Shown here one piece after another: positions 40,931-50,738 of a stretch of 64,000 nucleotides of DNA; the first letter of the stretch is position 1, and the number at the start of each line of letters is the position of its first letter. The notes below the pieces were generated by a model. It saw nothing but the letters and a program-made list of their open reading frames with translations, was not told where the DNA came from and ran no database searches. The position numbers were made by a program, and so were the translations under genes. This stretch comes from Luteimonas sp. RC10 (GTDB lineage: Bacteria; Pseudomonadota; Gammaproteobacteria; Xanthomonadales; Xanthomonadaceae): NCBI RefSeq assembly GCF_014192745.1, contig NZ_JACHYJ010000006.1, positions 186,001 to 250,000 on the forward strand, in the 5' to 3' direction.

Positions 40931-40968
40931 CATTTCCAAAAGTGAAATGATTGCAATCGAAGGATTGC
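40931..40968. promoter_or_regulatory. Paired palindromes upstream of the FUSC efflux operon
   Basis: CATTTC-caaaagt-GAAATG (40931-40949), containing a T-N11-A LysR pattern, and GCAATC-gaag-GATTGC (40953-40968) lie side by side in the 115-base gap between the LysR stop and the pump start. Side-by-side recognition and activation sites are typical of LysR-controlled promoters. Confidence 0.6.
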
Positions 40969-40995
40969 GCCAAACGCACGCATCAAGCGACTGCG

Positions 40996-41928
40996 CTAGG
41001 GCGTCGTCACCTGGTCCGCCTGCGCCGTGTCGTCGTTGCACAGCGCATGGATCGTCTGCCGCAGCCAGCGATGGGCCGGGTCGCCGTCCAGGCGCGGGTG
41101 CCAAGCCTGGGTCAGCAGTACGGTCTCCATCGGCGCCGGCAGTTCGAACACACGCAGGCGCAGGCCCGCCGCCTGCGCGGTGCGAGCGAGGTGCCGCGGC
41201 AACGACAGCAGCAGGTCCGAGTCCTGCAGCGCGAACAGCGCCGTGTACGGGTTGGGCACCACCAGCGCGACATGACGGCGCAGGCCCTGCGCCTGCAGCG
41301 CGTCATCGACCGGGCCACTGTCCTTGCCGCGTCGCGAGACATGGATGTGTTCCCAGCGGGCGAACCGGGCGGCGGTGATCTCCGCATCGAAAATCGGATG
41401 CCCCGCGCGCGCCACGCCGACGAAGGTCGTGGTGAACAGCGATTGCACGCGGATCTCCGCGCTCAGCGTGCGCGAGGCACTGATGAACAGATCGATGCGG
41501 CCGCTGCGCAGTGCCTCTTCATCGATATCGTCGCCTTCCGGCGAGAACCGCAGCATCGCCCGCGGCATCTCCTTGGCCATCGCGTCGAGCAGCCGGCCCA
41601 GATGGATACTGACGAACTCGTCGGTCGCGCGGACATTGAACCGTCGGTCCAGCGACGCCAGGTCGACCGTCGCACCCGACGCGAAGACCTGCGCGGCATG
41701 ATCGAGCGCGATGCGCACCTGCTCGCGCATCGCCATCGCCTTGGGCGTGGGCACGAGCTTGCGCCCGACCTGGACGAACACCGGATCGCCGAGCGCATCG
41801 CGGATCCGGCTCAGCGTCCGGCTCATTGCCGGTGGGCTCAGATGCATGCGCCGCGCCGCACCGACCACGCTGCCCTCTTCCAGCAGGGCATCCAGGGCCA
41901 GCAGCAGATTGAGATCGGGGCGCGCCAT
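40996..41928 (-). CDS. LysR-type regulator of the efflux operon
   Basis: 310 residues: PDLNLLLALDALLEEGSVVGAARRMHLSPPAMSRTLSRIRDALGDPVFVQVGRKLVPTP is the winged helix of the NodD/LeuO-like LysR branch, with the effector domain after it. It precedes the FUSC operon on the same strand, whereas AaeR-type regulators are usually divergent. The palindromes at 40931 are its probable sites. The effector is likely the exported acid. Confidence 0.85.
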   Translation of the reverse strand: MARPDLNLLLALDALLEEGSVVGAARRMHLSPPAMSRTLSRIRDALGDPVFVQVGRKLVPTPKAMAMREQVRIALDHAAQVFASGATVDLASLDRRFNVRATDEFVSIHLGRLLDAMAKEMPRAMLRFSPEGDDIDEEALRSGRIDLFISASRTLSAEIRVQSLFTTTFVGVARAGHPIFDAEITAARFARWEHIHVSRRGKDSGPVDDALQAQGLRRHVALVVPNPYTALFALQDSDLLLSLPRHLARTAQAAGLRLRVFELPAPMETVLLTQAWHPRLDGDPAHRWLRQTIHALCNDDTAQADQVTTP

Positions 41929-42074
41929 GGACGTTCGATGCGTGAGTCAGGCGCAATCATAGGCCAGAGACGATGCCGGTGAAGGCAGCCGTGAGGCGTC
42001 ATTTCTGGGCGCCCTGGAAATTCGCCCTATCCCACCACCACCCCCGACCGCGGCCGGTACGCGAGGTCCACGAC

Positions 42075-42506
42075 CTACTGACGCATGCCGATCGCCAGAC
42101 GATTGAACGCGCTCATCAACGCGACCGCGAAGCTGAGGTCCGAGATCTCGGCGTCGCTGAAGACGGCCTTGAGCGGCAGGAAGACGTCATCCGGCGCATG
42201 ACTGCGCGCCACATCCACCAGCGCCTCGGTCCAGGCCAGCGCCAGGCGCTCGCGTTCGCCAAAATGCGCACTGACCCGCCAGCCCGCCAGTGCGTCCAGC
42301 TTGGCCTGAGGCATGCCGTCGGCGCGGAGCGCCGCGGCATGCATCTCCAGGCAGAACGCGCAGCCGTTGATCTGCGAGACGCGCAGATAGACCAGCTCGA
42401 CGAGCGGCTTGCCGAGTGGACTGTTGTCCAGCGCCTGCTTCGCCAGCCCGAAGCCGCGATAGGCCTCGGGCGAGAGGGTTTGGTAGGGCAAACGAAGCGA
42501 CGACAT
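42075..42506 (-). CDS. AhpD-like carboxymuconolactone decarboxylase family protein
   Basis: 143 residues, starting at MSSLRLPYQTLSPEA with AGGAG seven bases upstream. All-helical fold with the redox motif INGCAFCLEMHAA (C-x-x-C with a following His), shared by AhpD and related alkylhydroperoxidases. Likely a small peroxidase or thiol-disulfide enzyme. It lies between glyA and the LysR gene on the same strand, with about 80 bases from glyA. Confidence 0.88.
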   Translation of the reverse strand: MSSLRLPYQTLSPEAYRGFGLAKQALDNSPLGKPLVELVYLRVSQINGCAFCLEMHAAALRADGMPQAKLDALAGWRVSAHFGERERLALAWTEALVDVARSHAPDDVFLPLKAVFSDAEISDLSFAVALMSAFNRLAIGMRQ

Positions 42507-42587
42507 CGGTGCGCTCCTGAAATAAAGCGGACGGGCGCTGCGCGGCGTGCGCTGGCGCGCAGCGTCCCCGTGGTGCACTGGCCTTGC

Positions 42588-43859
42588 TCAGCCGTACACC
42601 GGATGGCGCCGGCACAGTGCCACCACTTGTGTACGCACGTGCTCCCGGATGCGCGTCAGCGCCTCGTCGCCGATCTCGAGCGCATCGAGCACATCGCACA
42701 GCCAGCCGGCCAACTGCTCGCATTCGGGCACGCCGAAGCCACGCGTGGTCACCGCGGGCGTGCCGATGCGCAGCCCCGAAGTGACAAACGGAGACCGCGG
42801 ATCGTTGGGCACGGAATTCTTGTTGGTGGTGATGTAGGCATCGGCCAACGCCGCGTCGGCGTCCTTGCCGGTGTAGGGCTTGGCGGACAGGTCGATCAGC
42901 ATCAGATGGTTGTCGGTGCCGCCCGAGACGATCGTGTAGCCACGGCGCTGCAACACCGCGGCCATCGCGCGCGCATTGGTCACCACCTGGCGTTGATAGG
43001 TCTTGAACTCGGGGCGCAGCGCCTCCTTGAACGCCACCGCCTTGGCCGCGATGCCATGCATCAACGGCCCGCCCTGGGTGCCGGGGAACACCGCCGAATC
43101 GAGCTTCTTGTAGAACTCGCTGCCCTGCCCCTTGGCCAGGATGAGACCACCACGCGGTCCGCGCAGCGTCTTGTGGGTCGTGCTGGTCACCACATGGGCG
43201 TGTGGCAGCGGGTCGGGATACTCGCCCGCGGCCACCAGGCCGGCGACATGCGCCATGTCTACCCAGAAGATCGCCCCCACCTCGTCGGCGATCGCCCGCA
43301 TCCGCGCCCAGTCCTTGTGGCGCGAGTACGCCGAGAAGCCGCCGATCAGCATCTTCGGCCGCGTCTCGCGCGCGATCCGCGCCATTTCGTCGTAATCGAT
43401 CAACCCCGTTTCGGGGTCCAGCCCGTACGGCACGATCCTGTAGTGCCGACCGGAGAAGTTGGCCGGATTGCCGTGCGTCAGGTGACCGCCCTGCGCGAGG
43501 TTCATGCCCATGACCGTGTCGCCCGGCTGGGCCAGCGCCAGGAACACCGCCGCGTTCGCCTGCGCGCCGGCATGCGGCTGGACATTGGCGTAGTCGCAAT
43601 CGAACAGCGCCTTGACGCGTTCGATCGCCAGACGCTCAGCGACGTCCACGTAGCCGCAGCCGCTGTAGTAGCGCTTGCCGGGGTAGCCTTCTGCGTACTT
43701 GTTGGTGAGCACCGAATTCTGGACCGCCATCACCAAGGGGCTGGCGTAGTTTTCGGAGGCGATCAGCTCGACATGGTCTTCCTGCCGGCGCGCTTCGTGC
43801 TGGATGGACTGGGCCAGTTCGGGGTCGAACTCGGCCAGGGTCAGGGTGGCGTCGTACAT
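42588..43859 (-). CDS. glyA: Serine hydroxymethyltransferase
   Basis: 423 residues, normal length. PLP-Lys in [17 protein letters not shown]; other family blocks [28 protein letters not shown] and [14 protein letters not shown]. It interconverts serine and glycine with tetrahydrofolate. It sits nine bases after pdxY, so a PLP-dependent enzyme is co-transcribed with B6 salvage genes. Confidence 0.96.
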   Translation of the reverse strand: MYDATLTLAEFDPELAQSIQHEARRQEDHVELIASENYASPLVMAVQNSVLTNKYAEGYPGKRYYSGCGYVDVAERLAIERVKALFDCDYANVQPHAGAQANAAVFLALAQPGDTVMGMNLAQGGHLTHGNPANFSGRHYRIVPYGLDPETGLIDYDEMARIARETRPKMLIGGFSAYSRHKDWARMRAIADEVGAIFWVDMAHVAGLVAAGEYPDPLPHAHVVTSTTHKTLRGPRGGLILAKGQGSEFYKKLDSAVFPGTQGGPLMHGIAAKAVAFKEALRPEFKTYQRQVVTNARAMAAVLQRRGYTIVSGGTDNHLMLIDLSAKPYTGKDADAALADAYITTNKNSVPNDPRSPFVTSGLRIGTPAVTTRGFGVPECEQLAGWLCDVLDALEIGDEALTRIREHVRTQVVALCRRHPVYG

Positions 43860-43868
43860 GGCAATGGC

Positions 43869-44849
43869 CTATGGCGTGGGGTATGGGGTGGGACGGGCGC
43901 CATCGGGCGCGGGCGTGGGCGTTTGCGTCGGACGGCGTGCCTGTCGGTGCCGCCAGCGCGCCGCGGTCACACGCGCGCGTGACGAGGGCGCGGCATCGCC
44001 ACGCGGGTGGCCCGACATCGGCAGCAGCAGTTCGGCGCATTGCGCCTGCTCGGTCCGCCGCAGCGCCTCGACGACATGGCGGCAGGCCTGCGTCGCCGCA
44101 TCCACCAGGCCCAGCCCGCGCAAGCAGTGCCCGGTCAGCGCCGCGCAGAACAGGTCGCCGGTGCCCTTGGGCGTGATGGCGACGCGCGGATGCACGATCA
44201 CGTCGACCGATGTGCGCGTGACCAGCACCACCTGGGTCTCGCCCGCGGCCCAGGTGTCGGGGGCGGCGCTGGTCACCGCGACCCACTGCGTGCGGCCGGT
44301 CAACAGTGTCCGAGCGGCGGCGACCACGCTGTCGACATCGTGCACGGAGCGACCGGTCAGCTGCGCCAGTTCGAACCCGTTCGGCGTCAAGCCGTCGGCC
44401 AAGGGCAGCAGCTCTCGGCGGTAGGCCTCGACCAGCCCGGGATCGACATAGACGCCGTGGTCGTGATCGCCGATCACCGGGTCGATCACGACACACAGCG
44501 CCGCGCATGCGTCCAGGCGCGTGCGGATCCAGCGCGCCACGACCGCGGCCTGCCGTGGGTCGCCCAGATACCCGACCAGCACGGCGCGCAGGTCTGCGAG
44601 TGCGCCGCGCGCCGACAGATCCTGCAAGTAGCCCGCGACCCAGCCCGCCGGCAGCGCGCCGCCGTGCAGCGTCGGGTAATGCGGCGTATTGCTGAAGACC
44701 ACGGTCGGCACCGCCGCCACCGCAAGCCCCAATGCGTCCAGAGTCGGCACTGCGACGGCGTTGCCGACCCGCCCATAGACCACTTGCGACTGCACCGAGA
44801 CCACGTCCAGCGCGAGCGGCCGAAGGTCAGGCGAGTGTGCTGCGCTCAT
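43869..44849 (-). CDS. pdxY: Pyridoxal kinase
   Basis: 326 residues; the ribokinase-like domain covers about the first 290. [54 protein letters not shown] and [15 protein letters not shown] (anion hole and catalytic Asp) are diagnostic. It phosphorylates pyridoxal, the salvage step to PLP. The last 35 or so residues ([20 protein letters not shown], then Pro-rich) are an unusual basic, disordered tail absent from standard PdxY. Overlaps the amidotransferase gene by four bases. Confidence 0.93.
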   Translation of the reverse strand: MSAAHSPDLRPLALDVVSVQSQVVYGRVGNAVAVPTLDALGLAVAAVPTVVFSNTPHYPTLHGGALPAGWVAGYLQDLSARGALADLRAVLVGYLGDPRQAAVVARWIRTRLDACAALCVVIDPVIGDHDHGVYVDPGLVEAYRRELLPLADGLTPNGFELAQLTGRSVHDVDSVVAAARTLLTGRTQWVAVTSAAPDTWAAGETQVVLVTRTSVDVIVHPRVAITPKGTGDLFCAALTGHCLRGLGLVDAATQACRHVVEALRRTEQAQCAELLLPMSGHPRGDAAPSSRARVTAARWRHRQARRPTQTPTPAPDGARPTPYPTP

Positions 44850-45568
44850 CGTGCCGCGCCCGCCGCATCGTCGGTCTCGAGCTCGTCGAGCCAGGCACCG
44901 AACACCGCCTGCGCCACCCGCGGCAGATCGTCTCGCCTGGCGTGCGCATCGGCGCGCAAGGCGCGCGGATCGAGGCCGGCCTGCGCCAGTTCGCAGGCAT
45001 GGCCGATCAACCACTGTTCGATGCGCTGCGGCTCGGCCTCCAGATGACATTGCAGCGCCAGCACATGCCGGCCGATGGCGAAGGCCTGATGGGCACACGC
45101 GTCGGTCCCCGCCAGTCGGACCACACCGGCCGGAATCTCGAAACGATCGCCATGCCAATGCAACACCGGCACGCCGTCCAGCGCCGCCAGCGGTGACGCC
45201 TCGCCCTCGGCTGTCAGCCTCAACGGCGCAAAGCCGATCTCCTTGTGACCCATGCTGGCGACATCGGCGTCGAGTGCACGGGCGATCAACTGCGCGCCCA
45301 GGCAGATGCCGAGCAGCGGCCTGGCGTTTTGCAGCCGCTGGGCGATGACGTTGAGTTCGTCGGCGAGACACGGATACGTCGCCTCGTCGTACGCACCGAT
45401 CGGGCCGCCCAGCACGACCAAGAGGTCGGCTGCGGCCAGCGCGTCGGCGTCGATGGGTTCGCTGCCGGCATCCAGATAGCGCACGGTGTAGCCGCGTGCG
45501 CCAAGCAGCGGCGCCAGCGTGCCCAGATCCTCGAAGTGCAGATGACGGATCGCAACGGCTGTTTTCAT
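44846..45568 (-). CDS. Class I glutamine amidotransferase (GMP-synthase-like domain)
   Basis: 240 residues: [12 protein letters not shown], nucleophile elbow [13 protein letters not shown] with the catalytic Cys, and ALQCHLEAE with the catalytic His. Stand-alone proteins of this type hydrolyse glutamine or gamma-glutamyl compounds; the acceptor is unknown. It overlaps pdxY and the PLP homeostasis gene by four bases each, so it is locked into a vitamin B6 operon. It is not PdxT: no PdxS partner is present and the sequence belongs to the GuaA-like branch. Confidence 0.85.
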   Translation of the reverse strand: MKTAVAIRHLHFEDLGTLAPLLGARGYTVRYLDAGSEPIDADALAAADLLVVLGGPIGAYDEATYPCLADELNVIAQRLQNARPLLGICLGAQLIARALDADVASMGHKEIGFAPLRLTAEGEASPLAALDGVPVLHWHGDRFEIPAGVVRLAGTDACAHQAFAIGRHVLALQCHLEAEPQRIEQWLIGHACELAQAGLDPRALRADAHARRDDLPRVAQAVFGAWLDELETDDAAGAAR

Positions 45569-46380
45569 GCTGGTGTCGACTCCGGCCCCGCGGCATCGGG
45601 CCAGTAATGGCTGTCAGGCGTCGCGCGGGCGCCGAAGATCGCCTGGCCGACCCGCACGACGGTCGCGCCTTCCTCGATCGCGATCTCGAAATCGCCCGAC
45701 ATGCCCATCGACAGCGCATCGAGTGCGATGCCGGCGGGCGCCTCTTGTTGCAGCCGATCGCGCAACTCGCGCAGCAACACGAAGCATTGGCGCACGCGTT
45801 CGGCCTCGCTGGAGAACAGCGCCAGGGTCATCAGCCCGCGCACGCGCAGCGCCGGGAAGGCAGGCAGTGCCTGCAGGAAGGCCGGCACGTCCTCGGGCGC
45901 GAGCCCGTACTTGCTCGCCTCGCCCGAGGTGTTGACCTGCACATAGACATCCAGCGAGCGGCCCTCGATCTGCAGGCGCCGTTCCAGCGCCTCGGCCACG
46001 CGCAGGCTGTCGAGCGCCTGGAACTCGCTGGCGAACCGCGCCACCAGCTTGGCCTTGTTGGTCTGCAAATGGCCGATGACCGACCACTGCAGGTCGCCCA
46101 GATCCTGCATCGCCTCCCACTTGCGGTGCGCTTCCTGCACCTTGTTCTCGCCCAGCAACCGGCACCCCGCCGCATACGCCAGGCGCAGGCTGGCCTCGGG
46201 CTTGGTCTTGCTGACCGGCAGCAGGCGCACCGTCGCCGGGTCGCGTCCGACGCGGCGGCAGGCGGCCGCGATGCGCGCCTGCACCGCAGCCAGATTGCGG
46301 CGAACATCCTCGACGCTGGTCGCTTCGGGATAGCGGCCGTGCCGGTCGTGGCCGGTCGGGGTGTCGAACGCCATCGCCAT
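45565..46380 (-). CDS. yggS: PLP homeostasis protein (YggS/PROSC family)
   Basis: 271 residues, a little longer than usual because of an N-terminal extension ([19 protein letters not shown]). Family blocks [20 protein letters not shown] with the PLP-binding Lys, [22 protein letters not shown] and [23 protein letters not shown]. It binds PLP and keeps free PLP levels in check. The ATG overlaps the BenE stop (TGATG). Confidence 0.94.
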   Translation of the reverse strand: MAMAFDTPTGHDRHGRYPEATSVEDVRRNLAAVQARIAAACRRVGRDPATVRLLPVSKTKPEASLRLAYAAGCRLLGENKVQEAHRKWEAMQDLGDLQWSVIGHLQTNKAKLVARFASEFQALDSLRVAEALERRLQIEGRSLDVYVQVNTSGEASKYGLAPEDVPAFLQALPAFPALRVRGLMTLALFSSEAERVRQCFVLLRELRDRLQQEAPAGIALDALSMGMSGDFEIAIEEGATVVRVGQAIFGARATPDSHYWPDAAGPESTPA

Positions 46381-47621
46381 CAGCGCACCGTGCCGTCCAG
46401 CGGCAGCACAGCCCCCACCGCTGCCGGCTTGCGCTGCGGCCATCGACCGTTGAGCACCGCGTAGGCCACCAGCCCGATCACCAGACCCCAGAACGCTCCG
46501 CCGATGCCCAGCAGCTTGATGTTGGCGGCCGCGGCCAGGAACGTGATCAGCGCCGCTTCGCGGGTCTTGGCCTCGGCCATCGCGCTGGCCAGGCTGCCGC
46601 CGATGGTGCCGAGCAACGCCAGGCCGGCGAGTGTCGCGATGAAGGTCGCCGGAAACGCCATGAACAACGTCGCCAGCGTCACCCCGAACACCCCGACCAG
46701 GATGTAGAACACACCCGCGGCCACGCCGGCGATCCAGCGCTTGGACGGCTGTTCGTGGGCCTCGCGGCCGGTGCAGATCGCCGCGGTGATGGCGGCGATG
46801 TTGAAGGCATGCGAGCCGAACGGCGCCATCAGCAGCGAGCCCAGACCGGTCAGCGTCACGATCGGATTGGCACTGGTCTTGAAGCCGTCGTTGCGCAGCA
46901 CCAGCATGCCCGGCATGTACTGACCGGTCAGCGTGATCAGGAACAGCGGCAACGCCACGCTCAACAAGGCGTTGAATGAGAACACCGGCATGGTGAACAC
47001 CGGCGCGGCCAGGGCCAGGCGCAGCCCGGCGACATCGACCCGATGCTGGAGCAGCAGGAACACCAGCCCAAGCACCAGGATGCCCACCACCGCATAACGC
47101 GGCGCCACCCGCTTGAGCACCAGGTAGCCGACGATCAGCACGCCCGCCAGCAGCGGGTCCAGGCTCACGCCGGCAAAAGCGCCGATACCGAACTGCAGCA
47201 GGATGCCGGCCAGCAATCCGGCGGTCACGCCCGGCGGGATCAGCCGGATCACGCGCTCGAACCAGCCCGATACCCCCAGCAGCACGAACGCGGCCGCCGA
47301 GATCAGATAGGCGCCCACGGCTTCCGCATACGGCGTCGTCGCCAGCGCGGTGACCAGGAATGCTGCGGCCGGCGTCGACCAGGCGGTGATGATCGGCTCG
47401 CGGGTCGTCCAGCTCAGGACGATGCCGGTGATCCCCACCCCGATCGAGACCGCCCACACCCACGAGGCGGTCAGTTCCGGGCTCAGGCCAGCACTCTTGG
47501 CCGCCTGGAACACCAGGATGAAGGTGCCGCCGTAATTGACGATGACGGAAATCAGCCCGGCAATGACCGGGTGCGGGAGGTCCTTCCAGCGAACGGACGC
47601 AGACGTGGGGGCATGGGCCAT
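46380..47621 (-). CDS. benE: BenE family transporter, possible vitamin B6 vitamer uptake
   Basis: 413 residues, about 12 membrane helices, with the BenE/benzoate-proton symporter layout (HPVIAGLISVIVNYGGTFILVFQAAKSAGLSPELTASWVWAVSIGVGI; AFGSHAFNIAAITAAICTGREAH). No benzoate catabolic gene is nearby. Instead it is the first gene of an operon with yggS and pdxY and is divergent from a PdxR-type regulator, which suggests it imports pyridoxine or pyridoxal. Substrate is inferred from context. Confidence 0.88.
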   Translation of the reverse strand: MAHAPTSASVRWKDLPHPVIAGLISVIVNYGGTFILVFQAAKSAGLSPELTASWVWAVSIGVGITGIVLSWTTREPIITAWSTPAAAFLVTALATTPYAEAVGAYLISAAAFVLLGVSGWFERVIRLIPPGVTAGLLAGILLQFGIGAFAGVSLDPLLAGVLIVGYLVLKRVAPRYAVVGILVLGLVFLLLQHRVDVAGLRLALAAPVFTMPVFSFNALLSVALPLFLITLTGQYMPGMLVLRNDGFKTSANPIVTLTGLGSLLMAPFGSHAFNIAAITAAICTGREAHEQPSKRWIAGVAAGVFYILVGVFGVTLATLFMAFPATFIATLAGLALLGTIGGSLASAMAEAKTREAALITFLAAAANIKLLGIGGAFWGLVIGLVAYAVLNGRWPQRKPAAVGAVLPLDGTVR

Positions 47622-47660
47622 GGGGAACGGACGACTCCTACAGCGGCATTGAGCTTGCGG

Positions 47661-47676
47661 CGCCTATTTATAGGCG
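47661..47676. promoter_or_regulatory. Perfect palindrome between benE and pdxR-like gene
   Basis: CGCCTAT-TT-ATAGGCG, 7-base arms, with an AT core (TATTTATA) resembling a -10 box. It is in the 59-base gap of the divergent pair and is the obvious site for the MocR regulator to control the B6 operon and itself. Confidence 0.6.
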
Positions 47677-47680
47677 GACA

Positions 47681-49222
47681 ATGGCCCGATTCGCCCAGCC
47701 ACTTTCTGGCAATGGAGCAGACCACTTGTTCAAGCACGCCCAGCTCGAGTCGGTGAAAGCCGCCATCGGCGACCCCGCGCAGCGCGCTTTGCCGCTGCAC
47801 CTGCGGGTGCAACGCGCGGTGCGTCAGCTGATCCTCGACGGCATGCTCGAGGTCGGCCGGCCGCTGCCGGCATCGCGGGCGCTGGCGAAGTCGCTGGGCG
47901 TCTCGCGAGACACCGTCGAAGCCGCCTACAGCCAACTGCACGCCGAAGGCTTCATCGACCGGCGCGTGGGCAGCGGCAGCTTCGTGTCCGAACGCGCGCA
48001 GCGCCTGCCCGGCCGCGGCAAGGCACGACGTCCGAGCCCTGATCGCACGCCCGCGCGCCTGAGCGAGCGCGGCAGCGCCCTGTTCCAGCGCGGCGGCGTG
48101 CGCGACTTCCCGGCGCCACGCGCCTTCGTGCCCGGTGTCCCGGAAACCCGCAGCTTTCCGCTGCCGACCTGGGAACGGCTCGAGCGCCAGGTCCTGAAGG
48201 AGTACGGCACCCGCGCCCTGCTGCACAGCCCGGCCCAGGGCATGGCCCCGCTGCGGCAGGCGATCGCCGACTACGTCAACCTCGAACGCGGCGCGCGGGC
48301 CACACCCGACCGCGTGCTGGTCCTGACCAGCTCGCAGCAGGCGCTGACGTTGTGCGCCACGCTGCTGCTCGATGCCGGCGAGCGGATCTTCATCGAAAAT
48401 CCCGGCTATCACGGCGCACGCAAGGCCTTCGAGGCCGCCGGGTTGCAATGCATGCCGGTCCCGGTCGATGCGCACGGCCTGCAGGTCGACCGCCTGCTCG
48501 AGGCCAGTCGGCGGCCCGGCGACACCGCGCGTGCAGTGTTTCTGACGCCTTCGCACCAGTTCCCGTCCGGCGCAACGCTGGCCCTGGACCGGCGCCTGGC
48601 GATCATCGACTGGGCCCGGGACCAGCAGGCCTGGATCATCGAGGACGACTACGACAGCGAGTTCCACTACGCAGGCAAACCGACCGCCTGCGTGCAGGGG
48701 CTCGATCCGCACGAGCGCACGCTCTACATCGGCACCTTCACCAAGTCGCTGTTCCCCGGACTGCGCGTCGGCTACATGGTGCTGCCCCCGTCCCTGGTCG
48801 CGCCGATGAACGCCGCCCGCACCTTGCTCGACGGCCACAGCGCCCCGATCCCACAACTCACGCTGGCCCGCTTCATCGAAGGCGGCCATTTCGGCGCCCA
48901 TGTGCGCAACATGCGCGCCGTCTATGCCGAACGCCGGGACGTGCTGGCCGCGCTGACCCGACAGCACCTATCCGAGTTTCTCGAACCCCGCGTGCCGGCT
49001 GGCGGCATGCAGATGCCCTGCCTGTTCGTCGACGACCTGTCCGAAGCCGAGGCCGTGGACGCCGCGCACCGCGCAGGCATCGACCTGCTCGGCCTGAGCA
49101 CGCTGTCCATCGCGGATGCGCCCACGCCGGGGTTTCTGATGGGATTCGCCGCCCACGCCCCGCAGGAGATCGAAGCGGGGATCAAGACGCTGGCGAAGGT
49201 GCTGCGCGGGCTGGGCCGCTGA
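47681..49222 (+). CDS. pdxR: MocR-family regulator, PdxR-like
   Basis: 513 residues from the ATG; a TTG at 47726 (FKHAQLES) with GGAG eight bases upstream is the better start by ribosome binding site and gives a more usual length. GntR-type winged helix (LPLHLRVQRAVRQLILDGMLEVGRPLPASRALAKSLGVSRDTVEAAYSQL) joined to an aminotransferase-like domain with the PLP-Lys block IGTFTKSLFPGLRVGY. PdxR proteins sense PLP. Divergent from the benE-yggS-amidotransferase-pdxY operon, its likely target. Confidence 0.87.
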   Translation: MARFAQPLSGNGADHLFKHAQLESVKAAIGDPAQRALPLHLRVQRAVRQLILDGMLEVGRPLPASRALAKSLGVSRDTVEAAYSQLHAEGFIDRRVGSGSFVSERAQRLPGRGKARRPSPDRTPARLSERGSALFQRGGVRDFPAPRAFVPGVPETRSFPLPTWERLERQVLKEYGTRALLHSPAQGMAPLRQAIADYVNLERGARATPDRVLVLTSSQQALTLCATLLLDAGERIFIENPGYHGARKAFEAAGLQCMPVPVDAHGLQVDRLLEASRRPGDTARAVFLTPSHQFPSGATLALDRRLAIIDWARDQQAWIIEDDYDSEFHYAGKPTACVQGLDPHERTLYIGTFTKSLFPGLRVGYMVLPPSLVAPMNAARTLLDGHSAPIPQLTLARFIEGGHFGAHVRNMRAVYAERRDVLAALTRQHLSEFLEPRVPAGGMQMPCLFVDDLSEAEAVDAAHRAGIDLLGLSTLSIADAPTPGFLMGFAAHAPQEIEAGIKTLAKVLRGLGR

Positions 49223-49371
49223 GTTGCGGCCTGATGCGTCCTCGAAAAACGCCTTGTTGGCCAGCACCCGTCACGCCTGCACTGCACCATGTCGCCCCTG
49301 TCGTGCGTGACCGCTTGTTCTTCGATGATGAAGCCCGCTCGATTATCAACAGGCCACGCAGCGCCGTGTGG

Positions 49372-50502
49372 TCAAAGGTTCGCCGCCGAGTCTTCAGTCG
49401 TACCGGGACGGGATTGATAGAACTCGCCGATGCGACGGATGAATCTCTGCGGATTCGATCCCGCGAGGTTGGTCAGTACGATGACGGCCAGATCTTCGTC
49501 GGGATAGACAACAAAGGCAGCCCGCGCGCCGCCGATGCCCGCGACCTGGCGGGGAAAATCCGCCTTGAGGACCGACCAGCCCAAGGCCCATTCGCCCTGC
49601 GCACCGCTATTGAGCGCCTCTGGTTGCCACATCCCCTGCATGTGCGCCGCGTCGATCAGGCGCTTCTCGGACAGCGCGATGATCCAATGCGCAAGCTCCT
49701 CGGCCGTGGTTTGCATACCGCCGCCTGCCCAGACGCTATACGGAATCTCATAGATCCAGTGCGATAGTCGATCAGCGTCGTCCGGAGCCTGCGTGCCCCG
49801 AGGGGAACGGCTGTAGATCGTGGCAGCCCCGGCAACCAAATCATAGCTATCGCCAAAGGTGCTGGCCGCCATCCCGGCGACAGCGAACTGGCGCTCGGCG
49901 ACGAATCGTTCGTATGGCTGTCCAGTGAGTTCGACGATGACCCGTGATAGCAGGCCATAGTTTGTCTGGTTGTATGCGAACGCCTCGCCCGGTCGCGCAT
50001 CGATCGGTCGCGCCTCCACGGCGGCCCAGGCTTCCCGCTCGGTCAGGCCGCCAAGAGCGCCCTGTGCGTCGACCAGATCAGGCAGGCCGGAGGTGTGCCC
50101 CAATAGCTGTCGGATACGCACCTCGTGCCACGCCGCCGGCAGGTTGTCCAGGTAACGCGACAATGGCGCATCGAGATCGACACGCCCGTCCTGGACAAGC
50201 TGCATGACGGCCACGCCCGTGATCGATTTGGTCGCCGAGTTGATCGGAAAGAGGGTCTTGCCCGTGACCGGCACCCGATTCTCGACGTTCGCAAATCCGA
50301 AATTCTCAAGCAGGACCACCTTTCCCTGGCTGACCACGGCCAGCTGAAGTCCTGGGATCCTCTGCTCGCGCATGGTCTGCTGGACGAATGCCGTCGCCCG
50401 GCGGTTGGCTTCTTCCAGCGACGTGGTCGCCTGTGCGGAAGACGGAAAACAGGTCGATAGTCCTGCCACCACAATGGCACCACGCAACAGTGCGAACAGC
50501 AT
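49372..50502 (-). CDS. Class C beta-lactamase-like serine hydrolase, exported
   Basis: 376 residues with a signal peptide (to SSAQA, about 25). S-A-T-K (NSATKSITG) is the nucleophile box; the second motif reads AYNQTNYG in place of YSN, and GIGGARAAF stands where HGG or KTG is expected. These changes argue against beta-lactamase activity; an esterase or peptidase is more likely. It stands alone on its strand between the MocR gene and the HSL-type hydrolase. The 236 bases upstream show no obvious element. Confidence 0.8.
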   Translation of the reverse strand: MLFALLRGAIVVAGLSTCFPSSAQATTSLEEANRRATAFVQQTMREQRIPGLQLAVVSQGKVVLLENFGFANVENRVPVTGKTLFPINSATKSITGVAVMQLVQDGRVDLDAPLSRYLDNLPAAWHEVRIRQLLGHTSGLPDLVDAQGALGGLTEREAWAAVEARPIDARPGEAFAYNQTNYGLLSRVIVELTGQPYERFVAERQFAVAGMAASTFGDSYDLVAGAATIYSRSPRGTQAPDDADRLSHWIYEIPYSVWAGGGMQTTAEELAHWIIALSEKRLIDAAHMQGMWQPEALNSGAQGEWALGWSVLKADFPRQVAGIGGARAAFVVYPDEDLAVIVLTNLAGSNPQRFIRRIGEFYQSRPGTTEDSAANL

Positions 50503-50738
50503 ACGATCCCCTCAAGGAAGTCTTGGTAGATATGCCATGACGGCTCCGACATGCCGGAGGTGACTGCGCAGGCTAGTGACACTCGACCTCCACATGCCAG
50601 TGCAAAGCGTCATGTCCGAGGCACGAGCGAGGCAGTCCGCGACAGCGGTGCTGATGAGCGTCGGTCCGGCGCCGCTGAGTCGAGCGGATCCTTCGCGGTA
50701 CATGCCCGCGAAGGCCGATGCGGGGCGGCGCGGCGGCT

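Noticed and set aside
44846-45568. PdxT glutaminase of the PdxS/PdxT PLP synthase
   Set aside because: No PdxS gene is present and the motifs ([19 protein letters not shown]) belong to the GMP-synthase-like branch.
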